Positions 32,801 through 45,000 of a stretch of DNA of 64,000 nt are shown in pieces. The stretch lies in assembly GCA_949358305.1 (NCBI GenBank), contig OX442320.1, positions 6,526,259-6,590,258 on the forward strand. Direction: 5' to 3'. Each line of letters begins with the position of its first letter. The first letter of the stretch is position 1. The position numbers were made by a program, and so were the translations under genes. The notes beneath the pieces were generated by a model. It made no database searches, was not told the DNA's origin, and was given only the letters and a program-made list of their open reading frames with translations. This stretch comes from Strigamia acuminata (lineage: Eukaryota > Arthropoda > Chilopoda > Geophilomorpha > Linotaeniidae).

Positions 32801-35800
32801 TAACAAGTATTAAATATTGAATCACGCAATCGTGGAAGTTCGAATTGTGGGGAAAAGGAATTGAAAATTTTTTTTGCGTTAAAAAAAATTTAATTAAATT
32901 AAATTTTTTTTTTCTATTATAATAATAATCGAATTTTTTTTTTCTAAATTTTTTTTTTTTTTTTTTTCTATTTAGAAACTTTTTTTAATGGAATTTCTAA
33001 TGTGTCGCGATAGATTTTCCACGTTTACGTGCAAAATGCAGGAATAAAAACAAAATTGATTTCCATACTTTTGTTTACATCAATTTCCCGTCAAGGTCGT
33101 CGTTTTTGCACACACAATCTCACCTGGAACGAGTTTGGAAGAACGCTTGATCCTCTTTCCCATCTGAGCCTCGGAAGTCGATTTGGAAAATCGGAAATGA
33201 TCCACAAAGAATGATCAAAAAAAATATATACAATCCTCCATTTTGATCCCGCTCATATTCGCAGTTTAAAGAAAAAAAAAAAAAAAAAAATTTGCCACCT
33301 GGTGGAGGATCAACGAATTCAAATTGTCGTGAGTGGTCCACACGCCGATATTTTATTGATGGCCCTCATTAGCATTTATATGTAGTCAACGCCCTAGGGA
33401 GCGTTCAGTCCGAGATCTCCCTTCCCTTACCATCCATATCAAATATTTATGAACAAAACGCTCTTTTTTCGACCTCACTCCCCCCCCTCCCCCCCGCCGA
33501 GCTTTTTTCCGAATAAAATCTTTGATTTTCCATGGACAGGTAGAGCGGGAGAGAGTTTTTCAATGACGTCATTCCTCATTTCCGGTTTTTTTTTTCTCTT
33601 TTTTTAATTCTTGAACTTGGGATTTTTTTTTTCGAGTTGGGTGATGGAGTTGGGAGGGGGCCCGTTATCTGTGCGTGACACGCGGGGGCAGAAGGGTGGG
33701 TGGCTGGGTCTCGCCCCACCTCCCCTTATCTTCACGGCCCTTGCATTTGCATTTGCATAAGGTGGAAGGGAGACGCGTGTGTTCACGTGCCGCGGAGCGC
33801 GGGGCGAATTTCACGCGTGGGCGCCGATCGGCGTCTGGATGGAAATCGGGGTTCCGAATGTTTTGGAGACGCGCATGACCTGTGGCGAATCGTCACGTGT
33901 CTGATTTAAAAAAAAAATTTTTTTTGGTTTTTTTTTTTTTTTAATTATTTTTTTTTTGAATTAGGGTTAAAATTTAAATTTATTCACTGGCGGTTTGCGA
34001 GGGAAGTTTTGTTTGTGGGGCTCGAATGGAGTGTTTACTTTGTAAGTGAGAAGTGACGTCAGCTGAGGACGTTCCCAGACCAAAGGTCACGCGATTGTCT
34101 AAACATTGACTAATACGAGATGAGCCCACGCCTTTGAGCGTCGCCATGGCAACCGCAGCATCATCGCATCTTTCCACGTGGACGAGCGGGTTCTGGACTG
34201 GAAAGCGAACGTGATGGAAATTTATATATATTTCCAAGATGGAAATATTTATAAATAAAAAAATAATTTTATTTTAAAAATAAAAAATAAAAATAAAAAT
34301 ATTTTTGTTGAATAACGTGAATGATAAGACTAGAGCGGCTTGATGACGTCATTTTTGTTGATCCCTCCTCTTCACTTCTTTCCCCTATTTCTTTGGCCTC
34401 GTTCTCGTTTTGGTTTATCGCTGGCGCGTGCGTTGCTGGCGGTGCCTCGCGGACGCCTGCGTTCGTCTGATAACGCCCCCGCGTCTCTGACTCACGCGCC
34501 GCTGGTCACGAGCTTGAGCTGCGCAGCAACTTCGCTTCTGAAGAGAAGGAAAGAAAAGGAGAAACGAAGGAAAAGTAAAAACGAAGTTGTTTAGCATTTC
34601 ACGCGGCAGCGGCGCAGCAATGTCGGCGGCGCTTCGTGTTTGGCATTTTTGTGGCCCCCGTTGATTGATCTTGGGATCCATTTCCAATTCAAATCCCCCC
34701 TCGCCCCGAGGTGGAGAATGAGACGGCGCTCGATGACTTTGCAATGAAATTCACAGTCGCCCCCGCTCTCGCTACACCGCAATCCGCTGCCAAATTGACG
34801 CGACTGATGGCCACGTTGTAGCGAAGGCGCCCCCTCTGGCGCGTGGGTAGAAAAGGAAATACATTTTAAAATGTTGAAAATGGAATCCGATCATCGCCTC
34901 AAATTGACGTCAGACGCGAATAAAAATGCCGGCGGGGGGTCGCGTGGTCGTGTTTGCGTTCTGACACGCGTTTTCACCTGTCCGTGACGGTGTGGAAAAC
35001 GTCCTCATTGTGCAGCGCCTCTTGTTGTCTATCGCGCTCCGATCGGGGGGTCTCCGAGGGTCCATCGCGGTCCCCGGAGGATGAGTGGGTTTCGGGTGGG
35101 GTCGGGGACAAAGGCGGAGGGACCTGCGTTGGATTATTTTGACTGGCCACCGCAAGAAGGCGCTTTTCAAGGTTCGCTTTGAAAGTGTGAGAGGTGTGAA
35201 AAGAGCGCGAGGGGGAGAGAGATGCTGAGATGGGGATTAAAGTGGGGGGGATCAAGTTGAGGGGATCGGCACGCGGAGACGAGGCGTGAGATGCTTGGTA
35301 TTGTGCATCCACAACCCCAAGGGGCTTCCAAGGTGAACGGGGAGGGGATCAAAGGGGTGGCCCTTAGTGTGTTCCACTTTGCTATGTGGCATTTTCTTGT
35401 TGTTGACTGCACCTTGCCCCGCCCTTCCTGACTTCGTGTTAAGACGCTGTTGGGGCTGTTTCTTGGGAGGGTTTCCGTGGAAACGGAAACACAACGCTAG
35501 GTAGATGGAAAATGTTTATGGAAATTGTTTCGTTTTGGGTGGGAGTGAAACGAATTGTTTGCATTTTAGGTGAAATAATCGAAAAGTTGGGTTTGTTTTT
35601 ATTTTTTAGTTATTTTTTGGGGGTTTTGCATTGTTTTAATGAAACGATGCAGCCGTAGACGTAATTGTTTGTAATTGTGGGTTAAAATGGTTCGAAATAG
35701 ATAAACAACAGCTGTTGGAGTGTGAGGAAAATGGCTGGTGTGTGGAAGGCTGGAAAATGTGCTCGAAATAGCTGCGGTTTTTCGATTGAAACGGAATTGT

Positions 35801-35827
35801 TTCGACAAGATTTAACATTGTGACGAG
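29831..35827. other. Non-coding Lim1-upstream domain, CpG-rich; no gene supported
   Basis: 31.7-32.5 kb is especially CpG-rich and opens long frames on every strand, a composition effect. X-box-like 14-mers lie at 30568-30581, 34140-34153 and 35471-35484 (GTTTCCGTGGAAAC, a perfect palindrome). No splice-linked coding series, tRNA or rRNA was recognised. Confidence 0.5.
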
Positions 35828-36091
35828 TAGGGTTTACCGGTACCAAAATGTCCGGTACTCCCAGGAAATCGGTACCTCCGGGACTAAAAAAGGTCAGGCC
35901 TTTGGCTAATAATGGCCGTTTTTCGTCTAAAATGGCCATTTTTATCATTAAAACGTTACTTTTCAATGATGAAAATGACGTTGTAGCAACGTTTTGACAA
36001 TTTTGGACGGAACCGGTTATTTTTTCAAATTTCCCGGTCCCCGGTTCTGTGATCTTTCCCGGGAAATCGGTACCCCGGTACCGAAACCCTA
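35828..36091. mobile_element. hAT-like MITE with 8-bp target duplication
   Basis: The element starts TAGGGTTTACCGGTACC and its other end read inward is TAGGGTTTCGGTACC. The flanks GTGACGAG (35820-35827) and GCGACGAG (36092-36099) match at 7 of 8 bases, the duplication length of hAT elements. Internal sequence is rich in GGTACC and GGCCATT and does not code. Confidence 0.8.
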
Positions 36092-39063
36092 GCGACGAGG
36101 ACGCAGTAGGAGAAATGTAAACACGTGATAATTGTTTTTATTGTCGCGTTGCGCGTTGCGTATCGTTTCGCGAGGATTCTAACAAACATTTGTTTATTTT
36201 TTAACGCTTTTTGTTGTTGGGTGCCATCTCTTGACCCCGACTCACCTCCCTCTCGGCTCGCCACGTGGGGGCGTCTTTTATTATCATGTAAATGAAGGAC
36301 GCATGCGTGAAAGCGGTTGCCCCGGTTTGTTGAGTCGGAGCACGTGCGTCCAGCGAAACCACATTACACGCCCCCTCCTCCTCTTCTTCTCTTCTCTTCT
36401 CTCGACGACCCCTGCAACAAGGAGACGACGGAGGACCCGGCGTTCCGAGGGGAAAAAACGGAGACGCCGATAAGGTGGCTTTTGATCGAACGCCTCCACG
36501 TAAAAGGGGCCCTGGAATGGCGTATCAGCACGGGGACGCCGATAACATTGAATGGGCAGTTGGGAGCCGTCTAGTTCCGGCCGCCTCTCCCTCCCTTTTT
36601 CTCCTTCCCCTTCCCTCCTTTTCCCCTCCCCCTTGATCCGTGGCGTTCGAGCTGCCCTTGGCGCCATCTTTCTCGAGTGTCTTTTGCTCAAGTTGGAATT
36701 GTGCACCGATTGGTCAGCAAATTGAATGCCCCTTCGCTTGACCCGTGGCATTCCCCCCCAAAACCCGAGTTCGCAGCCATTTCCGGCGTTGCAACCGTTC
36801 CAGCCCATCTGCAAAGATGAAGGCACGCCGTTTGTGAGGCGCGAGACGCCTAATGAACGCTAAGTGAGGCCCGATGGAGACGCGTGTACATTTTGGACGA
36901 GCGTCTTTAAGGTTTCAAAGGCGTCGGGGGAGTGATGGGAGCGCGATTCAATCTCCGGTTGGGATCAGTGCGCGAGTTTGCAGTCGCTTGCCTTTGTAAA
37001 TGAGTGCGCGGGTTCGATCGGTGCTTTGCTAGACGTCTCTCTCTCTCTCGCTCTGTCTCTCTCTTTTGGTGACCCCGGGATCAGATGGATGGGTCCACTG
37101 CAGGTTGTTGGAGGTAGACGTGTGGGGTGAAATTGAGACTCGTCGTTTTGCTTCTCAATCTTGGTCGTGCGAGGTGGAAAGTGGAGTGGAGTTGCAACTA
37201 ACTTTTGTGCGCTGGAAAAGTTGTTTTGATTGTGCGGGGGAAAGTATGAAAATTGCTTTTCCGTTGGGAACGAGATGTGATTACGTCATTTAATTGTTGG
37301 GTCTTGGGATCAATCAATTGCATAACAAATAAGAGGAATTTATTGCTCGTTAGTCCAGTGGGGACTGGAGATTAAAGCCGAGTTGCACAAGATTTCGGAT
37401 TGTACCGCGAAGCATTCTGTAACTTCCCTATTAATGCTATTAAAGCATGTTTGCTCTTGCCACGACCTTTAATAAAGCACGAGGAACTTTATTTTGCCGT
37501 TATGTAACCCCTGTAACGTAGTTATAAGTGTATAGATGATGTATAGACGTTTTAACGTGGGTTTAAACAGGAAATGATGTCATTTTTGGTTTAAAATTGA
37601 AGTAAAACACAAAATGTTTTAGTTTTTGAATGCGACTACCGCGTGTGTTTCGCTGCGCGTGTTTGGGTGTTTAAGTGGCGAGTTAATGTTTGTTAATTTA
37701 GTGTTTGTGGAGGGTGAAGGAAGGCGATTGTGCGGTCGGTGCAGCGACAATAAAGTGATTCGTTTTGTTTTGTTTAGGCTGGTTGTTCCATTGTCCCTTT
37801 AAGTGGCCGTAACGTGACAGGTGAATTATTTGTGTGTGGGTGTCGGCTGGCGCGTCTTATATTTTTATGAATGGTTGGTTCCACGAGGAGAGTCGAGTCC
37901 ATTTCGATAGTGGGATTGCCACGCATATTTTTCCTCTTTCCCCCTCTTTTTGATGGCCCCATCAACACCTGCAGTGCGGGCGGCAGTGCAGACGCGAGCG
38001 TTTGACGGTGCCTCCTCGTGAGCGGCGGCGTCCTTTGGCCGGTGGCTGCACCGCGGGGGTCGAGGGTCCGCGAATTTATAACGCCCCGCAACGGCCTCGT
38101 GGCGAGTTATGACAGGGAACGACGAGCGAGGGCTATTTAATTCGTTGCTCTTTGTCTTGACCAGTGGTCAATTTTTTTTGTACCTGGGAAATATTATGTG
38201 CGACGCGCCCTTTTGTGCGATGGTCAGTTGGCGTGATGCACGTGGATCGAATCGGCTTTTTCGATAACTGACGGACGCTGTGGCCGAGTGCGTGACCAGG
38301 GTTGAGTCAAACCTCGGCCACGCAACGCCTATCGGTGACCGATGGAGTGGTCACTCGCTTCCCCTTTTCACCTGGATCGCACTTGGACATAGTCCGTGTG
38401 GTGACGAGATCACACGCGAGCCATCGATCGAACCAACCTCGTGCAAACGCTCGCGTTCCCCATAAAAAGAAGAATTTATTATTTCGTAAAACCATTTTTA
38501 AAAGAAATTTTTAAAAAAAAAAATTATTTTTTTTCTTTTTTTTAACTTGAGAAAATTTTTGTTCCAAAAGAAGAAAAACTGAAAAAAAAAAAAAAATTGA
38601 GGAAAAACAAAACGCCGAACGCTCTACACTTCCCCTCCCCATCCAGATCCCCCTCTGCGTTCACCAGTGACTCGTACGAAGCGCGTTCACTCACTGGCTG
38701 TTCCTCACGCACCGTCGGCGCCCGCATTGGCTGCCAAGCGCCGTTTCCATGCCAACGCCGCGCTGATTGACACCCGGCTCGCGCCCCGCCCACCATCCTC
38801 GTGGAAGCGCGAGTGGAAAATAAAAACGAACGCGAGCGCCGCCACTCGAACCCTAGTTCCAGTTGTGTCGGCAGCAAGCAGCTGCCCGCGGCTCCCTCTC
38901 GCGATCGAAAACGGTCCCCCGAACCGGAGTCGCCACACGCGGGCAAGCAACGGCCACCAGCAACGCGAACCGTGCTCGACAACGACCTGTGACGCCGCGA
39001 GTCGCACTCAGCACGAGGGAGTTGGCGCGTGGTGCGGGGAACGGCGCCTTGGCAGCCGCGGCG
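36092..39063. other. Non-coding: proximal upstream and 5' untranslated region of Lim1
   Basis: Contains a (CT)n tract at 37037-37064 and a poly-T/A block at 38500-38600. From 38640 it is GC-rich and probably holds the Lim1 5' untranslated exon. An X-box-like GTTTCCATGCCAAC lies at 38743-38756. An A-box-like TGGCCGAGTGC near 38284 has no matching B box, so no tRNA is called. Confidence 0.5.
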
Positions 39064-42000
39064 ATGGTGCACTGCGCCGGCTGCGACCGGCCCATCCTCG
39101 ACCGATTCCTCCTGCACGTGCTGGACCGCGCGTGGCACGCCAAGTGCGTGCAGTGCTTCGACTGCAAGTGTAATCTCACCGAGAAGTGTTTCAGTCGCGA
39201 GGGCAAACTCTACTGCCGAAATGACTTTTTCAGGTAACAATTTTCGTCTCATTTCGTCTTCTTCTTCCCCCGAGAGACTCCAGAGGTGTGTGCGCCCCAT
39301 TTAACTCCAACTCCCTTTAATTTTCTCCCCCGCACTTCGTCTGCCATCCGTCCAGGTGTTTGTGCACTAATTGCGCACAGGTGTGGTGTGGTGCGCCGTT
39401 GCTTAATATGTTTTTATTTTTATTTTTTTGTTTTGGGTAAATGGGTTCGATTTTTGTTGGAGTGACATTTTAGCAACAAGTTGGACGTGGCTTATTGACC
39501 CAGGTGAAATTAATTGGCTTCACCTCGAGCTGTCGTGCGGGACCACGAGTTTTTTCATGCACGACATGGCTATAAAAATTATTGCCGGCGAAGCGCTTCT
39601 TCGATGACATCCAACCCCCACCCCCGTTTTTCTTTTGCCTCGATTCGCTGCGCCTTTTATATGGACCCGCGCTGCTTTATTTACTGAGTTTTTATCCGCG
39701 CTGAAAGTTTAATTCAATTGACTTAGATGATGTTGACATGGGTCTGCGACTAGCTGATGCATGTTTGATGCTGACCACGGGTCGTTCTATCAAAGTTTTA
39801 GCAGGGGATACTTATTTTTTTTAGAGATGATTGAAGTCCAGGTCCTTTAAAAAAATTTTTTTTTTTTTTTTGAAATTTTCAATTTGGTTTTCCGTCTGAG
39901 CGAAGACCGGTACTCGCACAGGTGTGAAATTCGATTGTGGAAATTGTTCGGTTTTTTTTAAATAAAAATATTTTTTAAAAAAATTTTTAAAAAATTTAAC
40001 AAAAATTTTTTTTTTTAGTTTTTGGGAATTGAAAGTAGGAAAAATAGTTTTTCCCACCGAAAAAGGAACAAAAGTGTGCCCGGAAGGTGTGTCCGATCGA
40101 GTTGAAGGGTCAGTGAACAGTAGCGGAGAAGTTAAAGTTAAAAAAAAACGATGGGAGAGAAAGAGAGAGAGAGAAGGGCCGAGTAATAAGCAGGTAGCAA
40201 GTGAAGGCAGGTGGAGCCGCCCTCCTCCGCCTTCCATCGGCCGCGTTCGCCGGCCCGCCGAGCCAAATTGCGGGGCTGGGCGCGCGGAGAACGCCAATTA
40301 ATGCGTCATCAGGGGGAGCAACGCAATTACGACGCCACCCGCCCCGCCCCGCCCCGGATTTGAGCTATAGTGAGAGGGGCATTTGAGGAAAAATAATATT
40401 TAAAAAAAAAAATATTTTTTTTTATTTATTATTTTTGTTTCTGTTTTAATAGAAATATTTGCTGGGGGGTCGCGAAATGGGTTTTGCGATGTCGCTCGCG
40501 TTGCGTTCCGCCACGGTTGAGTCGTCGCCTCGTGCCAATTTGTCCGCCTCGCGCCCTTGCGTGTTTATTCATAAACGCGCCGTGGCATGCGCTTTGTATG
40601 CAAATGAGTCCCTGGGCGTTTCATTTCCTTGTCTCTCTTAATTGGATTTTGTCGCACAACGCGCGGTGTCGGCGCGAGCGAGGGAATTATGGTTCAGGTG
40701 TGTTATTAGCTATTTTTGCTTCTTTATTTTCGTGCGCCGAATTGATTGAAAAATGTCTTGTTTATTTATTTCTTTTAATTTTTGTCGAGCAGGCGGTTCG
40801 GAACGAAGTGCGCCGGCTGTACGCAAGGCATCTCGCCGTCGGACCTGGTGCGACGGGCGAGGAACAAAGTGTTTCACCTCAAGTGCTTCACGTGCATGGT
40901 GTGTCGGAAACAACTGTCGACGGGCGAGGAACTGTACGTGCTGGACGAGAACAAATTCATCTGCAAAGAGGACTATCTGCTAGGCACGATCAAACCGCCG
41001 GTGCCGCCGCACCACCACCACCACCACCACCACCACCATCACCATAGTAAGTACCAGCACTCGAGGTCATTTTCGGCCATGTTTTTGCCTGTTAATGGCC
41101 GTGCACGTGCAGGAATTCGGACACTCAAGTGGGACGGGGAAAGAGAGAGAAGTAATGGCGGAAAAAACGGAGAGAAAAATATGGCTCAGCACGTGGTGGT
41201 TCCTGTTGACCACGAAGAGACGCGGAGACGCCAGCCGAGTGGAACTAAAAAGCCCCAGGGGTGGCCACGGGTGCCTGCGGGGACTCGCCGCAAAATGATG
41301 TTGCAAACAAATTTATTCATAGCATGGGAGAAGTCGTGTTAAATGCTGTTTTAAGTGTTTGGTGTTTGTTGGCGGTGGGTTTGGTTTGTTTGGGGAAATT
41401 GAGGTTCGGGTGTTGGTGGAATGATAGACGTGAGAGTTATACTTATGGATGAGGGTGTGGGAATTTTTGATGGGTGGGAATAGATGTTATTTGCGAGCGG
41501 GAAATTGGTCGAAATGCAATCGATTTGCGCAATGGTGGAACGGTGGAACAGTTTGGAACACTGTCGTTTAATGCTCGTTTTTTTAATTGATGAAAATTTA
41601 TTTATTTGCGGGAGTTGTAGCTGTTTAGTGTTGGTCAGTAATAAAATGATATAAAACGCAGGGGGAATGGTATAGGAAAAAATGATAATAATAAAATTGT
41701 AGGTTAGAATTGTGAGTCGTTAAAATTGTTGACGAGTTTGGTGAATTTGTGGAATAAATTTGTTTGCAACATGGAATTAGTGCGTTGTTTGGTGGTTTTG
41801 TGTTTATTTTTGTTTTATTTTTGTTTTTTGGGTTTAATTTAATTCAAAAAATTGGTTGGTTGGTGGGAATTTGTTGGTAAAACGTTCACGGAACGTGTTT
41901 GAGTGAAATTGTAATTTTTATCGATTTTTTGTCCGTGTTTTCAACTCGTTTTCGTTCGGAATTTTGATTTCCGGCTGTGCGTTTTTTTGCGGAGGGCCAA

Positions 42001-45000
42001 ATTGAAACGTTTGTTTTCGGCCGAGACAAACCGCACAAGTGAATTAATAGTCGAACGCCCTGACAAGCGCGTTTGGTTGTTTTTTTTTCCAACTGTGGCC
42101 ACAATTTGAATACAAATTATAGTGTCCGTTGGTGCTTTCACAAGGTCTTGCTGCGAGAAATATTAAGAAGGCGTGACGGGGAGGAGGCGACGCGTGCGTC
42201 CATCCAGTTGGCAAAAGCGCGACAGCCGATTTGCGTCTGCCTTGCAATTTGGCGTCCCCGTCGGCGTTTGTACGTCCTCAGCCATTAGGCGCCGGCATTT
42301 TTTTTTCATTTTTTCATTTTTTTTTTATTCCTTTTTATTTTTTTTTATTTTTTCATTCCGTAGCTCAATCTCTTCTTCGGCCATTTGTTTTTATTTTCAA
42401 GTAGGGGACGCCGTTTCCTTATCCCCTTTCGGACGTGAGACGCGTGTGCAATGAGCGCGGATCGCCCTAGGGAGATCCCCTCGAGGCCAATTGGTAAACG
42501 GCTTCTGGTCAAAATGGCCGCCCGCTGCGTGTTTTGATGTCATTTTGATTTGAGCTGCCAGCTGGCGCCAATTAATCGCCTCCACCCCCGCTTTGGGTCC
42601 GTGAAGGGGACGCGCGCATGAATAAAACGCTTTTTAATGAGCAATTTGTCGGCGTCCAATGGGCAAATCGCTCGGTGCGCGACATTTGTTGACATTCGTC
42701 TAATTTTTCTCGCTTTTCTCGTTCTTTCCGCGCAGGTATCGGGTCCGATTTGGGCGAAGACATGGACGAAGTGGAGCTGAAGGCGTCCGAGACGGGTGTG
42801 GTGTGCGGGAGTGGGAGCGGAGGAGGTGCGGCCACGCCGCCGTCCTCGGGGACCACGCCGGCCAGCACACCCGGAGGAGACGCGAGCGAACACACGAACG
42901 GAAGCGAGAAGGATCTGAGCGGAAGGGACAGCGGAGGCAGCGTGGACGGCGACAGGGAGAACAGGGACCACGAGAACACGGCGCCGAACGATGAGAATAA
43001 CATGGGAACCAAGAGACGCGGACCTCGAACAACCATCAAGGCGAAACAGTTGGAGACGTTAAAAGCGGCGTTTGCGGCCACACCCAAACCAACGAGGCAC
43101 ATCAGGGAACAGTTGGCTCAAGAAACGGGACTTAACATGAGGGTCATTCAGGTAAATACGGTTTGGAAAGGGAGAAAGAAAAACGCGGGCGTCGAGTGCC
43201 GGACTAATTTGTTGACCGGTTTGTTTGTTTTGCGCGTCGGTCTGCTCGAGTTTGGAGTGTCCGCGGCTTAGGAATTGACGTCTCTCGGCGTCGCCTTGTC
43301 CCCGGTCGCGTCTCGCGTTCCTGGAGGGGTTTTGTTTTGGGAGAACGCCGAGTCCAATCTGATTGACTGACGATGTTAGCGCGGCCCAGATTGAGTTTGC
43401 TGCAGCAACAACAACAAAACTGCAGCGAGCGAGCGAGCGAGCGCGCGCTGTGTGTTTCAGATAAGAAGCGACAGCGCACGCGTCGTCTCTCTTTTGTCGT
43501 CGATGGCGGCTCCCATTGTTGCGCCCTTTTCCCACGAGCAACTTGGCAGGTTTTCACTTTTATCTGGAGGTGTAACCCTCCTCTTTCCTCTCTCCACCCA
43601 CACGTGACGCACCGAGAATAATTAGCCCTTATCTGGTGCACTTTACACGAGAGAGGAGAGAGAGAGAGGACTCGAATGGCAGTGGACATTTTTATTTTTT
43701 TTTATTTTTATTTATTTTTTTTTGTGTTTCGTTGGGATATGAAGTGCGTGTCGCGTCCCCTCTCGTGTCCGACATGCTGTTAGCAGCCGTAAATGTCGTT
43801 CGTTCGGTGACGTACGGTCGGCGCGCGAGGCGGGAGATGGGGGAAGAGTTTTCCCTGATGAATGAAGCCAGCGAACACCGAGGGGATTCCGGTGGGTTTC
43901 CATGGCAACTGTCAGTCCGTTGTTGTTATCACGCGTCGTGATGGAACCCCCAATCTGGGGCCGTGCCCACGGAGCGAGCAAGACGTTCGGTTGATGACAG
44001 GTGCGCCTTGTTCGGGAGGGTCGGTGCGCGTATTGTGGTGCATCTTGGGTGGTTTGAGACACGCGAACAAAGGAAGGGCGAGTCAGTTGTTGGACACGCT
44101 CCTTGTCTGTTTTCAGGTGTCCACTGATTTTCCCCACCCGCTTTTCATGTCGGCGTTTGACCAAAGGGAGATGCCGCGCTGGCGAGAGCGAGCGCTCTTT
44201 CTCCCCCATGGTTGTTGGGCCGCGACAATGGGCCGCGTGCTGCCGCGAGCATCTGTCGCCTCCCCAACCTCGTTCCCACGCGATGTCAGAACCGCTGCCA
44301 ACACCTTTTTTTGGCGTTTTATGATGCGAAATGTTGGGGGTCAAAATTCGTCTTTTTAGCTGCAGTTGGAGGAGGAAAAAAGTATTTTGTAGAGCGGGAT
44401 TATTTGGGGGGTTCTTGTGTTTGTTCTGTTTATTCGATTGATCTGAATCTGATTAGTTCTAGACGGGCGGTTTTACCTATTTGTAGTTACCGTATTTTAT
44501 CGATTAAGAGCCGCGGCGTACATTTTCAGGTGAGATTTGAAGGGCCCCCAATCCAGTTGATGAGTCTATAGCAAAATTTAACATTAAATATTTACACTTT
44601 GCGGATTTGACTGCTCAAGGCCCCGAGAACCGTTTTGTAACAGATTTTAGGTTGCCCAACTAAACAATTCAATAAAATTAACTAACTCTTATTGTTGCCT
44701 TAAATGAATTGCTAATTTTTGTTGTTTATTTAATTTGGGTGTTTTGAAATCGTTTTTTCAGGTTTGGTTTCAAAATCGGCGTTCCAAAGAGCGTCGGATG
44801 AAGCAGCTGAGTTCTTTAGGAGCCCGTCGTCACTTTTTCCGTAACCCGCGTCGGATGCGTGCTCTGCGTCCCGGAATGTCTCCTGACCCATTGGACGACT
44901 CACCTGAGATGGTTCCTAACCCTGGTTTCGCCTACTTCTCAGGTAGGGGTGAGTCTCTCTTCGTTTTTCAACCTTTTATATTCTCCTCGCGTTGTGTGGG

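Noticed and set aside
37005-37025. GGGTTCGATC resembling a tRNA T-loop
   Set aside because: Bases on each side do not pair as a T stem and no A box lies at the right distance.
38280-38340. tRNA-like A box (TGGCCGAGTGC)
   Set aside because: No B box (GGTTCRANNCC) or cloverleaf pairing downstream.
43636-44359. Open frames in Lim1 intron 3
   Set aside because: No family motifs; the sequence lies inside an intron fixed by the conserved homeodomain splice junction.
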